Positions 23,657-35,786 of a DNA stretch of 64,000 nucleotides are shown here, in pieces; within the stretch, counting starts at the first letter, position 1, and the number at the start of each line of letters is the position of its first letter. The position numbers were made by a program, and so were the translations under genes. This DNA is from Emergomyces orientalis (lineage: Eukaryota; Ascomycota; Eurotiomycetes; Onygenales; Ajellomycetaceae). The DNA lies in contig MOWL01000046.1 in NCBI GenBank assembly GCA_002110485.1, positions 806,001 to 870,000 on the forward strand. Reading direction: 5' to 3'. Below the pieces are notes generated by a model. It made no database searches. It had not been told where the DNA came from and saw nothing but the letters and a program-made list of their open reading frames with translations.

Positions 23657-24350
23657 TTATTCTGCCCTCCCCTGCGTAACCTTCGCGGCCTGAATAGCCG
23701 ACATCTTCTGCGTCCAGCCCTGTGTGGGATGCGGCTTCTTCACCGTACGCAAGTCATCAGACGAGAATCCCGGAATGCGCATGTTATAGTTACGCTCTAG
23801 GACGAGTTGGATATCGCGGATGTCGAGTGTTGAGGCCGGGCGGAGTTTGGCCAAGCGGCATGCAGCAGTGATGACGTCGTCGACGAAGTCGTCGGCCATT
23901 TGGAGGATGAACTATATAAGTTTGGAGGGTACAGGTCAGTAGGCGTTTTGCAAAAGGTAGATAAGGTATAGTTACAGAGAACTTAGACACCGGCAAATAG
24001 GCAATCGGAAATAAAACATACCTCTTCAGCATCAGGCGTAAGCCCCTGCCCTTCCCCACCTCCTGTAACCTGCTTCACAAGAACATCCAACATCTTCTTG
24101 CTAAGCACATGCTGCCCCTCCCCCTCCAGCACATATCCCGGATGCTTCTGGATAGCCGGTTGGCCCATCATGCCCATCGCACCATGGCTCGGTCCGCCAG
24201 ATAATGTAGGACGCGCGGGACCCATTGAGACAGGTTCTGGTGGTTTGACGTTCAGGTTCTTGGGAATGGCCATGTGCACGCTGCGCGTGCTACTGTCGCT
24301 GCGGTTGTGGGTGTAGCCTTGCGGGTGAGCGTGGGAGCTCGGAGGCTGCG

Positions 24351-24384
<34 letters not shown>

Positions 24385-25317
24385 AATGGGAGTTGATTGT
24401 TGAGTTGAATTTGAGTAGTTTTGCGCAGATTGTTGGAAGGCAGCTTCTTGGGAAAGGGGGCGGGGCGGGCCTGGGGGATGTCCCTGGATGCCTTGGGTTT
24501 GGGTGGCGGATACAGGGGTGCTAGAGGCTTCAGTTCGCGATGTTTGTTGGGTAAAAGGCTGTTGGGTCTGTGGTATGGAGTTCTGAGCAGTGGGCTGCTG
24601 AGATTGCCCTGGGAGCTGAAGAGGCAGTGAAACGGGGGTACGTTGTGTGGGCGTCTGTGCAGAGGGCTGTCCCGCCTGGGAAGTGGAAGGAGACATGGCA
24701 GTTTGACCTGCCTGGTTTCGCGCAGCTACTGCAGAGGTAATAGTATGGGGAGCTGGGGCATTAGAAGACACTTGAGTCGGTGGACGGGCCACATCTGGCA
24801 AGCCCGGCTCAGTTTTCAAAACTGGACCCTGTGGTTGTTGTGGTTGTTGTTGCGGGAGAGCAGGGCCAGGGCCACCAAGCCCAGTTCTACTTTGCTGTGT
24901 TGTTGGCGTTTGCTGTTGCTGCGCTTGCTGTGACTGTGCTTGTGTTTGCGCCTGCGGCTGCCCAGCTCGGAAAGACTCCTGTTGCTCCTTAAACTTATTA
25001 AGGAACTCACTCCCTTCCTGAAACAGCTTGTTGGCCGACACCTGCCGATTTTTGAAATCCTGCATCTCCTCTTGAGTCAAATTCCCCGCGCTCTGCCGCT
25101 GCTGGTATGCCTGGCGCAACTCGTTCAGCTTCGCTTTACCCAACTCCTGCTTCTGCAACGCGATGCCATATCGCAGCTTCGCCTCACTAAGCCACCCTTC
25201 AACCTGGGGTTTGTCGATTCTCGGAGGATACACGAAATTCAGACTATTCACTTTAGCCTGTATCTGTGGTAGAAGCTGCTGGAACGACTGCGGCTGACCC
25301 AGCTGTGGCCGTGGCTG

Positions 25318-25356
<39 letters not shown>

Positions 25357-25824
25357 TTGTTGTTGTTGCTGCACCTGGGCAGGCTGAACGCCATCATTTT
25401 GACCCTGCCCTGGCTGTTGCGGCTGTGGTGGCCTTTGTTGTTGCGGTTGACCCGGCTGCTGTAGCTGTTGCATTTGTTTCTGCTGTTGCTGAAGCTGCAT
25501 CTGCCTGCTATACTGATACGACTTCATCCCGCGCATGAGAGACTGCGAGAGACCAGCCAGCTTCGCATGAGCAGAATTATACTCTGGGGAACCTGCCGGC
25601 TGCCCATTGATGATCTCCCACAGGCTCCGCACGACCTGGGTGTTTGCTACCTTTTGCGCATCGTTCAGGTGAGGGAGTTTCTGGACTTGATTGGTGCGGA
25701 TTAGGTTCTGCTGCTGGGTGGCAGGGACGGGAGTAGCGCCTTGGTTCGGCGGATTATTAGGATTATTAGGATTATTGGGAGGGTTGGGCGGGTTGGGCGG
25801 GTTGGACGGGGTGGAGGTTTCCAT
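23657..25824 (-). CDS. TAF12: TFIID/SAGA subunit TAF12
   Basis: Histone-fold (H2B-like) subunit shared by TFIID and SAGA; it pairs with TAF4 or Ada1 in the nucleus. Two exons, 24022-25824 and 23657-23911, give 685 residues. I chose the ATG at 25822-25824. The open frame extends 13 codons upstream only to a GTG. The first about 550 residues are low-complexity Gln/Pro-rich activator-like sequence, with a pure Gln run of about 18 (near 25323-25376) and smaller runs. The histone fold is at the C-terminus and straddles the intron: HVLSKKMLDVLVKQV, then after splicing MADDFVDDVITAACRLAKLR and LDIRDIQLVLERNYNMRIPGF. These match the TAF12 core closely. Gln-tract length is likely variable between strains. 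Yeast Taf12 has a comparable N-terminal low-complexity part. Confidence 0.95.
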
Positions 25825-26886
25825 TGTGGAGGTGGTGGTGCTGGTGCTGGTGGTGGGTGGCACTCCCGAGCGGCGGTGTCAAGAACAGCCCCTCCAGCTA
25901 CAATTTTGGTATATAGGAGGGGACAGAGGGTATAAATCGAGGGGTTGGGCGTAATAATAAGGACGATATGGTGGTGACGGTGAAGATATTATACTGCCAG
26001 CTTGGCAATTGAACGTGGAGGAGATGAAGACGAAGGGTTGAAAGTTGAGGTTTGCCCAATCAGAATGCTCTCCACGTGCTGCGGTCTTGGCAAAGATTTC
26101 GCTATGAGTTTGACAGAGAAAGAGATATTTCGATTTATGAGATGGGTAAAATATATTAAATATCGTCTCTTGATATATTGGAAGCTTCAAATATTTCACA
26201 TTTATTCAAGGCATATCGGGCTAATCCCATCTATAAACGCAGTATTACTAATATGCTCAAAATATAAATACAGAGATAGGAAAAACATGCTTCTCTTCCA
26301 AGGTCTATGCCAACGTTTCATTTCTCTGGCTGTTTGCATGGCTAAACCGCAAAATAGTCATACCTTTTAGACAAATTTTCTTTCAACGAGAATGAATCTA
26401 GTAACCTGACTTCCTCGGTCGCAGCCAAAAGGAGCCTTTGCAATTTCCCGTTTTGGTAACAAACAAAGTCCCTCGCTTCATGCGGGATGCTGGATGCGGG
26501 GATTCGGGATTCGAGATTCGAAATTCGGGAGGAAGCTGTTTTTCTGTTCCTCACTGTATCGAGTCCGATTAATCCTCATCAATTTGCCAACATGTCAACT
26601 TTCTTTCTACCTTTCTTTTCAGTCTCCTTTTTCACGCAGCGAAAGGCTGTAAGGAGTAAGGATGGTCAGATACCAGCAGGTGCAACTGAGTTCCGTTCAT
26701 TCCCCCATCTTCATCATGCATCAGGAGTTATGGTGACGGCGATGTCTGGGGAAGCAATCCACTCCAGGATTTGCAACCAGGATAAAAACAATATCCTAAG
26801 CAGTAGGTGTAAAATCCGTCCCTCCGTTAAAAGCTCATACACATGTATATATATATGTAAACCCAATCTCTCTCTACCTGATTCTT
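25825..26886. promoter_or_regulatory. upstream region of TAF12 and 3' flank of SPC34
   Basis: About 1.06 kb. The right end next to 26887 is the SPC34 3' UTR; the left end is the TAF12 leader. A short imperfect repeat of GGATTCGGGATTCGAGATTCG type sits at about 26499-26529. The open frames carry no recognisable protein. Confidence 0.5.
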
Positions 26887-27827
26887 TCACCTCATCAAAC
26901 CCCCCAGGTCCCTCTCCATCCCCGTCACCCGCTCTTCCAGCCTCAGCTTTCGCCCCTCCAGCTCACGAATCTCCAGTAACTCGCGTTGCAAGTCTTCCTC
27001 CGTGACATCCGGCACTACTTCCGTGGCAGCAGCAGCGGTTGCTGCTTCCACTTCCACAGGCTCCGTTGCCATATCGTAGTCACCGGGATAATCCTGCGAG
27101 CGATTCATCCGCTGCAACTGTGCAGATTGCTCTGCAATGCGGGATTCCAGATGCGCGATGGATGTTGAGAGGTGCTCGTGGCGATGGCGGAGGGAGGATA
27201 TTTGTTCTTGGGCGCCGGGGATGGGGCTGTTTAATGGAATTAGTTGGGTATATAATTAAAAGAGATATATAAATATATATAGAGGGTGCAAAACTCACTA
27301 AACATTACACAACATTTCCGCCCCCCTCAACAACACCTCGACATTAATTTCACCCCTGGACTTCTTAATCTCATCTACCATATCACCACCCAGCACCTGC
27401 GCCACGGCGGATTGGTTCTTGTTGTGTTTTGCGGCATAGATGCGGCTGGCCATGGAGTCTCCACCATCGCCGGGGCGGCCTATGTCAGGGTATGCAGATA
27501 CAGCAGTGGTGGCTCTACGGGTAGTTCTTCTTTGGGAATGTTTTGCATAAGAAGAGGTAGAGGAGGAGGAGGCAGAGGGATCGATGGAGAAGAGGGCTCG
27601 TTCATGGGGTTCAGTGTCGCGGATGAGGGTTGTTATGTCATGGGTGCGCAACATGGCGTTTGCGAAGATTTTGGGAGGAGGGAAGCTGGATAAGCATTAG
27701 GCCAGGGTTGTATATATATATATAGTTAAACAATAGTAATAGTAGATAGGAGGGTTTCATACGGGAGATCAGCTATGGCAGCTGCCGAGAGGGAGATCTG
27801 CTCCAGATGGCTTTCGAGAAGGCCCAT
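26887..27827 (-). CDS. SPC34: DASH/Dam1 complex subunit Spc34
   Basis: Outer-kinetochore component that couples microtubule plus ends to chromosomes. Three exons, 27763-27827, 27299-27685 and 26887-27226, give 263 residues. Recognisable blocks: the N-terminus GLLESHLEQISLSAAAIADL, spliced to PFPPPKIFANA, then LRTHDITTLIRDTEPHERAL. The splice 27299/27226 restores CNVYPIPGAQEQISSLRHRH, a conserved Spc34 stretch. The C-terminal half is predicted coiled coil (HLSTSIAHLESRIAEQSAQL, later EEDLQRELLEIRELEGRKLR). A Ser-rich insert is at about 55-65. Both introns have GTATGAA/GTGAGT donors. It lies head to head with RPN3. Family assignment is confident from the N-terminal blocks. Confidence 0.93.
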
Positions 27828-28003
27828 GGCCGGGGGGGGGTATTACAAAGCTGGGGATAAGTCGATATCAATTTAGAGTGGTCGTAGCTATATGGTATTA
27901 ATAGAGGAGCAATGGGGTAGGTGAGGAGGCTGTTGTATTGTTTATTTCACTCCATATATTCTATATTCCGTCCATACGCCTTGAATGTTGATAATATTTT
28001 CTC

Positions 28004-28032
<29 letters not shown>
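28004..28032. repeat. (GA)n microsatellite
   Basis: Uninterrupted GA dinucleotide run of about 29 nt in the SPC34/RPN3 intergenic region. Likely length-variable. Confidence 0.95.
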
Positions 28033-28034
<2 letters not shown>

Positions 28035-28410
28035 CTGGGTATAACAGCAACAACAACATAAAAATACGCCAAGACCTGGAAGTACCTCCAGGTACAGTAC
28101 AACAACAAGCTACGCAAGGTATATCACAAATACAAAATATACAACGATGTCAATATCAATGCAGATATAACAGACATACAGTCCAGACTCGAGCTACTCT
28201 TATACCTACACACAGCTGATCTCTTCCTCTGGTCACACTTCTTCTCTTCTAAAATAAGTGGCCATATTCAAGTCAGCCTCCCTTACCTAACTGGCCACCG
28301 TGACCAGGCTGCCTGCTGTTGTGTTGTGGTGGCAGGTTACCTAGTTGTACCTGCTGAGTCAGTCAGCGATGAGGCCCAGCCTAGCCCCAGGATAACCCTT
28401 TTACCACCAC

Positions 28411-28460
28411 CAATTACCAGCAAATACCAGCAAATACCAGCAAATACCTGCAAATACCTG
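28411..28460. repeat. 10-bp tandem repeat, five copies
   Basis: Five consecutive decamers of the form CAAATACCAG/CAAATACCTG, the first with one mismatch. It lies about 400 nt upstream of the RPN3 start codon. Confidence 0.95.
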
Positions 28461-28521
28461 CATTCTCCAGCCAAATAAACCCGCCCAGCCCAGCCCAGCC
28501 ATCGCCCCTCCGAACCTGGGC

Positions 28522-28543
28522 CTGCTGCTGCTGCTGCTGCTGC
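28522..28543. repeat. (CTG)n microsatellite
   Basis: Seven CTG units upstream of RPN3, followed by CT-rich sequence. Probably non-coding here. Confidence 0.9.
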
Positions 28544-28852
28544 TACACCTCTTGCACATCCTTCGTCTTCGTCGTCGTCTTCTTCTTCTTGTCAACTACC
28601 ATCACTATAACTATCATTTGCTGTCTCCTCACACCCACCCCCAACACTCTACTTTTCCTACTAGTCTCTGCTTTTTATTTAACTCGCCTAGTCTCTTTGT
28701 TACTACTGTGTTTCACCTCTCCCTTTCTTTGCCTTGTTGCCGCCCTTTTCCCCATCCATCTTGCCAGCCAACCAGCCAGCCCCCAGTTTCGCTTCTCCTA
28801 CAGGCGCCGAGTAGTACGCCCAACAAGCTACTCAACGTTCATAGCTTCCAAA

Positions 28853-31080
28853 ATGCCCGCTGAAAGGCGTTCCCTGAGGTCCAACAAGTCGGACACCTCA
28901 GCTAACGGAGAGAAAGCTAGCTCAAATTCAACTTCCCAGAGCTCCAAAGATAAGCCTGCTCCACCTCCTCCTACCACCAGATCATCTGCCCGAAGCAAGA
29001 CAACCGCCGCGTCCGGCAAGAAGGCATCCACCTCCAATACGACTAGCTCGACATCTACTCCAAATTCGACATCCACACCCACATCTGCCGCGAAGAACAT
29101 GGGCGCTGAAAACGATCAGGCTCCTCATACTAATGGCGACCCGGATCCCGTCGAGAATGGCGTCAACAACGTCAACGGCAGCACGGAGGACGTGGATATG
29201 GGTGATGATGCCACTGCCAACACCAACGGGTCTGCCACCCAGCAGATTCAACGTGAAGGAGGAGGTGAGGGCGAAGAAGGGATGACTGTTGTGGTACCTC
29301 CTTCCAAGGGTTCCAGACTATCTGGGGAACCCGAGCAGCATCGAACAGATGTTACTATGGAGGAGGCAGAGGATGGTGACGCGGCTGAGGTTGAGGTGCA
29401 AATTGATCCCAGAGAGAAGGCTTTATCAGGTATTATTTTTATTATTTTTATTTCTTCCATCCCAGCCTGAACATTCATCAAACGCGGCGTATGACATCAA
29501 ATGACATCAACAGCGATTTGAACTGATTATTTTTCTATCTACGTTTAACAACAGATATCAAGAGCAATTTCACGCTGCTTGAGCGTGCCGTTACCCATTT
29601 TGATCCACGGTTTACATTGAGAGTGTTGAGATCGATATCGTCGATGCGGAAACAGCTGTCTGCCGATCTTCTCGCCCAGGTCATTGTAGAGACATATCAG
29701 CCCTCGGATTCAACGGCATCATTCCTACTGGCTCCTATTGGCAAGCAATCGGCTTTCACGGATGCTGCCGCGGATTCGTCAATGGATATCGATGGTGAAT
29801 CAAGATCTTTTGGAAAGGGATCAGCGGCGCGCGACGTTCTTCTCGAGGTGGACATCTATCTCTCCATCCTCATCCAGATCTATCTTTATGACAAGAAGGA
29901 GATCGAGCAAGGTGCAAACTTCTCCAGCAGCCTTGTGGACCTAGTGCGGACGCAGAATCGAAGAACCCTGGATTCTTTGTCTGCTCGTGTCTATTTCTAC
30001 TACTCTCTCTTCTACGAACAGCTTGCTCCTCTTCCCCCGTCTCCTGCCGCGGCGGTGATTTCCATCCGCCAGCCACTGCTCCAGGCACTGAGAACTTCAG
30101 TTCTTCGAAAGGACCAAGACACCCAGGCAACCGTTACCACCCTCCTCCTTCGCAATTACCTGTCCACCTCGCACATCTCTCAAGCGGACCTCTTCGTCTC
30201 TCGTTCTGAATTCCCTCCTTCAGCATCCAACAACCAGATCGCCCGATATCTTTACTACCTCGGTCGTATCCGTGCCATCCAGCTGCAGTACACGGAAGCT
30301 CACGAGCATTTGATTGGCGCCACCCGCAAGTCCCCTTCGAGCCATACCGCCGGCGGTTTCTACCAGGCATCCACCAAGCTCCTCGTTGTCGTCGAGCTGT
30401 TGATGGGTGATATCCCAGACCGCGCGATCTTCCGCCAACCGACCATCGAGCGAGCCATGCACCCTTATTTCCTACTCGTGCAGGCCGTCAGTATCGGTGA
30501 CCTGGATGGATTCCTCAATATCGTCCAGAAACACAGCGCGACCTTCCGACGAGACGGCACCTACACGCTCATTCTACGTCTTCGACAGAATGTCATCAAG
30601 ACGGGTATCCGTATGATGTCACTTTCATACACCCGCATATCTCTACGGGATATCTGCCTCCGTCTGGGATTGGATAGTGAAGAGTCAGCAGAGTATATTG
30701 TCGCCAAGGCCATTCGTGATGGTGTAATTGAGGCTTCGCTGGATCATGAGCACGGGTATATGAAGAGCAAGGAAGTGGGAGATGTTTATGCGACTGGGGA
30801 GCCCGGTGAAGTTTTCCATGAACGCATTCGGTTCTGTTTAGATCTTCATGATGAGAGTGTTAAGGTAAGTTATATATATAATATTTCCTTCCTACTGTTC
30901 TTTTATTTTACCTAGATTCTAACTGGGAAAATGCAGGCCATGAGATTCCCCATGAACCAACATCGCCTCGAGCTGAAGAGTGCGCAAGAAGCGCGGGAAC
31001 GCGAGCGGGAGCTGGCCAAGGAGATTGTCGAGGGTGACATGGACGACGATGATGCGGGAGGAGATTTTGATGGGATCTAG
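28853..31080 (+). CDS. RPN3: 26S proteasome regulatory subunit Rpn3
   Basis: PCI-domain lid subunit of the 19S regulatory particle. Three exons: 28853-29429, 29555-30864, 30937-31080; 676 residues. The first about 190 residues are Ser/Thr/Asn-rich and probably disordered, an N-terminal addition compared with the roughly 520-residue yeast protein. The conserved part starts at KSNFTLLERAVTHFDPRFTLRVLR. It continues with YYSLFYEQL, LLLRNYLSTSHISQAD, RYLYYLGRIRAIQLQY, YTEAHEHLIGATRKSP and FRQPTIERAMHPYFLLVQAV. The winged-helix part of the PCI domain is YTRISLRDICLRLGLDSEES ... IVAKAIRDGVIEASLDHE. The acidic C-terminal tail (GDMDDDDAGGDFDGI) is typical of the family. Transcribed divergently from SPC34. 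Confidence 0.96.
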
Positions 31081-32224
31081 TTTTTCTTTTCTAGAAAGGA
31101 TGGGCTTGATTGACTGATTGAATTGGTATTGGTATTGGTATTATATTTTAATTGGGAACGAAAAGCATCTTTTTTGCTGAACTTCTCCACCTCTAGCTTG
31201 CTTCTATTTTCATATTTTGCTCAATTTCCCTCTCCCCCCGAGCCCGCAAAGTCAGCGTGATCTCTCTCTATATGACTGTTCTTCTACTGAAGAGCATTCT
31301 GATTGACGGGACCGGGCGAGGCAGGCAGCTAAATAGTTCGGGTGTATGTACAGTTCGTCGTTCGACCAATATGGCATTTTCCTGTTTTCTTACCTTTCCT
31401 TACTTTACTTATCTATTTATTTTATTTTTCATCCCTTTTCTTTCTTATTTTCTGTTCTACTGTCTCCTGTTCAGGTTCACGTTCTACAAACTCTTTTTGA
31501 GATATCTGAGTTTTGCCCTTTAACTCTACCTGCCACCCCGTCATCTCTAATCCTTGATATTATCTATCGGTAACCTTAGACAAACAAACTCTCTGAATTT
31601 CCTGAAAGTTCTTATTTTTTACTACTACTATTATTATCACTTTACAAGCTATCCTGGTAAAAAAAATAAAAAATAAAAATGGTGGAAGATGAATAATGAA
31701 CCAATTGAATATGCGGACCTCGACGGAAGCCAAAGCGCATAATTCTGTGAACATGTAAGTTAGTCATAATTAAGGAGTGTTACGGGGCAAATAGCAGCGC
31801 CTGGCAATGGGCAAATAGTTCAGTCATCAGATCAAAGTGACGTTATCGCTCCCGTATACGAGGTGTTTTCTTGTCCTGTTGCATCTACTAATAAATAAAA
31901 AACTTGTTGTTCGCAATGCGGCGGCCATCGGGGCTTTTTGGTTGTCTCTAGTGTTTTATTTTAGTGTCTTGACTTAACTAAATATTTTATTCCCGGATCC
32001 AACTCGTCGAAGAAAAAAATATTACCCCAGGCGCAGGTTCAAGACCACACAAACAACCTCAACCACCACAACCACCACAACCACCACCACCGCCACATCT
32101 ACAACTACAACACTCTCAATTGATCTCAATAACCTACCCATATACCCTTCCAATTGAAACACATACATGCCCGCCTAACAAACAAACAACCCAGGGAGCC
32201 CCGGCCGCCGTCCGTCGAGCTGCT
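31081..32224. other. intergenic; RPN3 3' flank and COQ1 upstream region
   Basis: About 1.1 kb. T-rich 3' flank (31370-31480) is followed by the COQ1 leader, which contains an imperfect ACCACAACC repeat (32050-32095). The frame that opens upstream of 32225 has only a TTG start and is leader. No gene seen. Confidence 0.55.
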
Positions 32225-33815
32225 ATGCGAGCTCGACCAACTCTCACGCCCTATGGGCTTCTCCCCCGTCCCGGGCCTTCCCCCGGCTCAGCAGCAGCAG
32301 CAACAGCTCTGATATGCTCGCAATGCCTAATATACAGCTGCATCTCCAGTCCCAGCTCACGCTCCTCCACAAGACTCCCCTACAACAGCCGCAGCTACCA
32401 CCCTTCCCGCCGAAAAAACCAATCGGCCCTCGGCTCCGCCGTCTCCGCCGCTCAAAACCTGTTCTCAAAGGATACTCCTCCACCACCACCGCCGCCGCCA
32501 TCCTCATGCCCATCCTCACCATCACTATCACCACGTTCCCCGGGCACGCCCGGCGGCGTCCCCATAACCATCGACCCCCTCCGCATCGTCGCCAAAGAGC
32601 TAAAATTCATGAAAAAGAACATCCGCCAACTCCTCGGCTCCGGCCACCCGTTGCTCGACCGCGTAGCAAAATACTACACAACAAGCGAAGGCAAACATGT
32701 ACGACCTCTCTTAGTCCTGCTCATGTCACAGGCGACTGCTCACGCGCCCAAGACGGCGCGGCAGGCTCCCTTTGTCAGTGCAGCTGGAATCAACGACACC
32801 ATTACCTCCCCCGCGATACTGGCAGATACGAATCCGGACCATAGCGCGTTACTCACATCCTCCTCCTCGTCATCGTCACGCGAGGCGGCGTATAATGGGC
32901 TTGCGGGGAACGTTGACGTTGACGGCGATATTGACAATGGAAACGGCACGGACATCCTCCCCGGCCAACGGCGGTTAGCGGAGATTACAGAGCTAATCCA
33001 CACCGCCTCGCTCCTGCACGACGACGTGATCGATAACGCCGTCACGCGGCGCTCAGCCATCTCCGCGAATTTGGAATTCGGGAACAAAATGGCCGTGTTG
33101 GCTGGTGATTTTCTCCTGGGCCGTGCGTCGGTCGCTTTAGCGCGCCTGCGCGATCCGGAGGTCATCGAGCTCCTGTCCACCGTAATCGCGAACTTGATCG
33201 AGGGCGAGTTCATGCAGTTGAAAAATACGGAGCGGGATGAGTTGAACCCTTGTTTCACTGAGGAGACGATTACATATTATCTGCAAAAGACATATCTGAA
33301 ATCAGCTAGTTTGATAAGTAAATCGTGTCGGGCGGCGGCGTTGTTGGGCCATTCTTCGCCGGAGATTGTGGAGGCGGCGTATTCGTATGGGAGGAATTTG
33401 GGCCTCGCGTTCCAGCTTGTGGATGATATGTTGGATTATACGATTAGTGGGGAGGAGTTGGGAAAGCCTGCTGGTGCGGATTTGGAATTGGGCCTTGCGA
33501 CGGCGCCGTTGCTTTTTGCGTGGAGAGGGAATCCGGAGTTGGGGGCGTTGGTGGGGAGGAAGTTTAAGGGGGATGGGGATGTGCAGTTGGTGAGTTTTTA
33601 TTTTATTATATTGAATACTATTCCTTATATATGTTGTCTAACACAAAAACCAGGCCCGTCAAATTGTCTCCCAATCCGACGGCCTTGAGCAAACCCGCGC
33701 CCTCGCGCAGGAATACACCGACAAAGCCATCGAGTCCATCAGCATCCTCCCTGACACCGAGGCGAAGGCTGGTTTGATTGAGATGTGCACAAAGGTCACT
33801 AAAAGGCGGAAGTGA
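32225..33815 (+). CDS. COQ1: polyprenyl diphosphate synthase of ubiquinone synthesis (Coq1)
   Basis: Builds the isoprenoid tail of coenzyme Q from IPP on the mitochondrial inner membrane. Two exons, 32225-33589 and 33654-33815, give 508 residues. The start is the first in-frame ATG; upstream frame has only a TTG. The N-terminus is Arg/Ser-rich with few acidic residues (RLPYNSRSYHPSRRK), consistent with a mitochondrial presequence. Catalytic motifs: first aspartate-rich motif DDVID (about 266-270) preceded by ELIHTASLLH; second motif DDMLD (about 400-404) in GLAFQLVDDMLDY; also GKHVRPLLVLL, FLLGRASVALA and GEFMQL. An Ala/Ser/Asp-rich insert of about 75 residues separates HVRP from the first motif, as often seen in fungal versions. 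Whether the product is a nona- or decaprenyl chain cannot be read from the sequence. Confidence 0.95.
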
Positions 33816-35786
33816 AAGTGAACCCTAAAGCGAGCGAGACGAGATGATCCCATCACAGTGTCCTTTTAACGGCAAGAACCAGAGTCATATATACATATAT
33901 GGAGCTATATATATGTCAGGTGTATGTGTGGGTGTGTGCGAATAGAACAGGGATAGAAAGAAAGAAAAAAAACTTAAAACGGAGGGTGGTATAATAGATC
34001 CTTTATTATTTCTTTTTTATTATTGTTATTATTATATATATTTTATGTTTCATACTTTAACTTTGGTGTTTCCCTTCCCCTCCCGTTTGTCTCCGTTTCC
34101 GTTTCCGATTTTGATATACATTTTTTTCAACGCGGATATACCGATATACCGAATATACTGATGTGTACGGCAAAGGGACGGCACGGGGAGGGGGCTTTTG
34201 TCACTTTATATTTATACACATACGGGGACATATGGGAAATATGTATACGTGATATATTTGCGCCCGGATTTTGTGTCATTTTATTTTTGGCCGGGTAGAG
34301 GACATCCATTTCTATCTTCACTCTTATTTCCTCATTATTACTGATTGCATTTTTTGAATTTTGTGTTCGCTTGCTCGCCTATTGTTATTGTGGTTTGGAG
34401 TATATGGCTATGACTCAATTTTTTTTGTTGGTTTTCTTATCTCTACTTATTTTTTTTAGTTTTTATTTTTTGTATTCTCTACTTTTACGAGGCACTCTCT
34501 GTATCCTTATTTATTTATGGTCAAGATCATCTCCCTGTCAGTTTGGTGCGGTGGGCACTGTGTGTTGGATTTTTATGTTTGATGGGTTTTGTGTAGTATC
34601 TAAGCCATAGACACGGACAGCTGTGTATTAGGAAAGGCCGGGAGGTTGCTATTATGCATTTGCTAAATTGTGTTTCTTTTCTTTTGAACTATATGTGATA
34701 TTCGACGGTATACCGTGGCATGTTTTACAATATGTGTGCACATCTGGGATGAAGATGAATTCATGATTTGGGTAAGTTGAAAAAAGGGAGGTGTGAGAAA
34801 GCGGATGAACGAACTCGATAATTACATGATTAAACGCAGGAGACTGAGCAGATGAGGATCAAAAGTAGGTTGAATCTTCCGAGTATGAAGACAAAATGAA
34901 TATCATCCATAGGCTGAGAATGCGTGTTTATAAAAGTAGAATCCTGGAATTAAGAGGAATGAATATAACTGAATTATTGGTGCAGATTGACCGATTGTGC
35001 ATATACTCAGCATATACATATACGTATGCAATTTAGGATAGGTAGTCAAACTAGCCAGTTTATAAATGGACTGCAAAGGAAAGGGAGCAGGAGAGGGCAT
35101 GTACTATTTATGCCTTGAATAATATATATGTAAAGTCATTTGTATGAACATGAGCTATGCAACTAGGGTATCGATTCAATGTGCAATATATGTGCAGATA
35201 TAGGAAGACAATGGGAAATTTTGCGATATGTAGAGGGATGAAAGGAGAAACGTAAATGAGGTGAGCTGGCGCCTAAAGGGTAGAGGATATATTGGCTGCA
35301 CGCTGGATATGCTGTATTGCAGACAGTAGCTTCACTATTTGTAAAGGGGGAGAGTAACAGTTGAACATGGCCGTTTTCTTACACATTTTTCCAGATGTGT
35401 GAATCACTGGCTTATTGCTAGGATATTTTGATTTGTGTGACTTGTTCTCGCAAGGATTGAGGTTTCAATGTTGAACGTTTCGCGGGCTTAAAATGTCCGT
35501 CAGCGTCGTGATTCGTGGAAAGAGATGATCATAATAATTATATGCGGTATGTATGCATAGATATATGCACGTACACATGTCGTGCGGGGAGACGGTGATG
35601 TCCTTGGAGAGTGCGTAATGCTGTCACCAATTGCCGCACAGACGGGTGGTTTCGAGATTTCCTCATTTCCTCCAATGATAGCTGCGCCATCCGGAGACTA
35701 GCCAAGTCAACAATCCATATGGGAGAAACACAACATGTATACCAACCACCAAAAACAACCATGAATCCAAGATAGAAAATGGCATC
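33816..35786. other. long AT-rich intergenic stretch between COQ1 and the Avo2-like gene (convergent)
   Basis: Nearly 2 kb between two convergent genes, very rich in AT with TATATA runs (33888-33912, 34029-34048, 35121-35135). I see no exon set with coding character on either strand. It is long for two 3' flanks, so an unannotated non-coding transcript is possible but unsupported. Confidence 0.5.

Larger units (their letters stand above)
27828..28852. promoter_or_regulatory. divergent promoter region of SPC34 and RPN3
   Basis: About 1 kb holding both upstream regions, rich in simple repeats that are listed separately. The last 250 nt before the RPN3 start are C/T-rich and probably leader. 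The plus-strand frame through 28589-28852 opens into RPN3 itself. I start RPN3 at the ATG preceded by TTCCAAA (28853) because the upstream part is low-complexity leader-like sequence. Confidence 0.55.

Noticed and set aside
24940..25538. Plus-strand Leu/Ala/Val-rich frames over TAF12
   Set aside because: Antisense of CAG/CAA repeats; low-complexity artefacts.
25825..25863. Upstream start of TAF12
   Set aside because: The extra 13 codons begin with GTG. The first ATG in frame is at 25822-25824.
32120..32224. Longer N-terminus of Coq1
   Set aside because: The open frame begins with TTG. The first ATG in frame is at 32225, and the sequence after it has presequence character.
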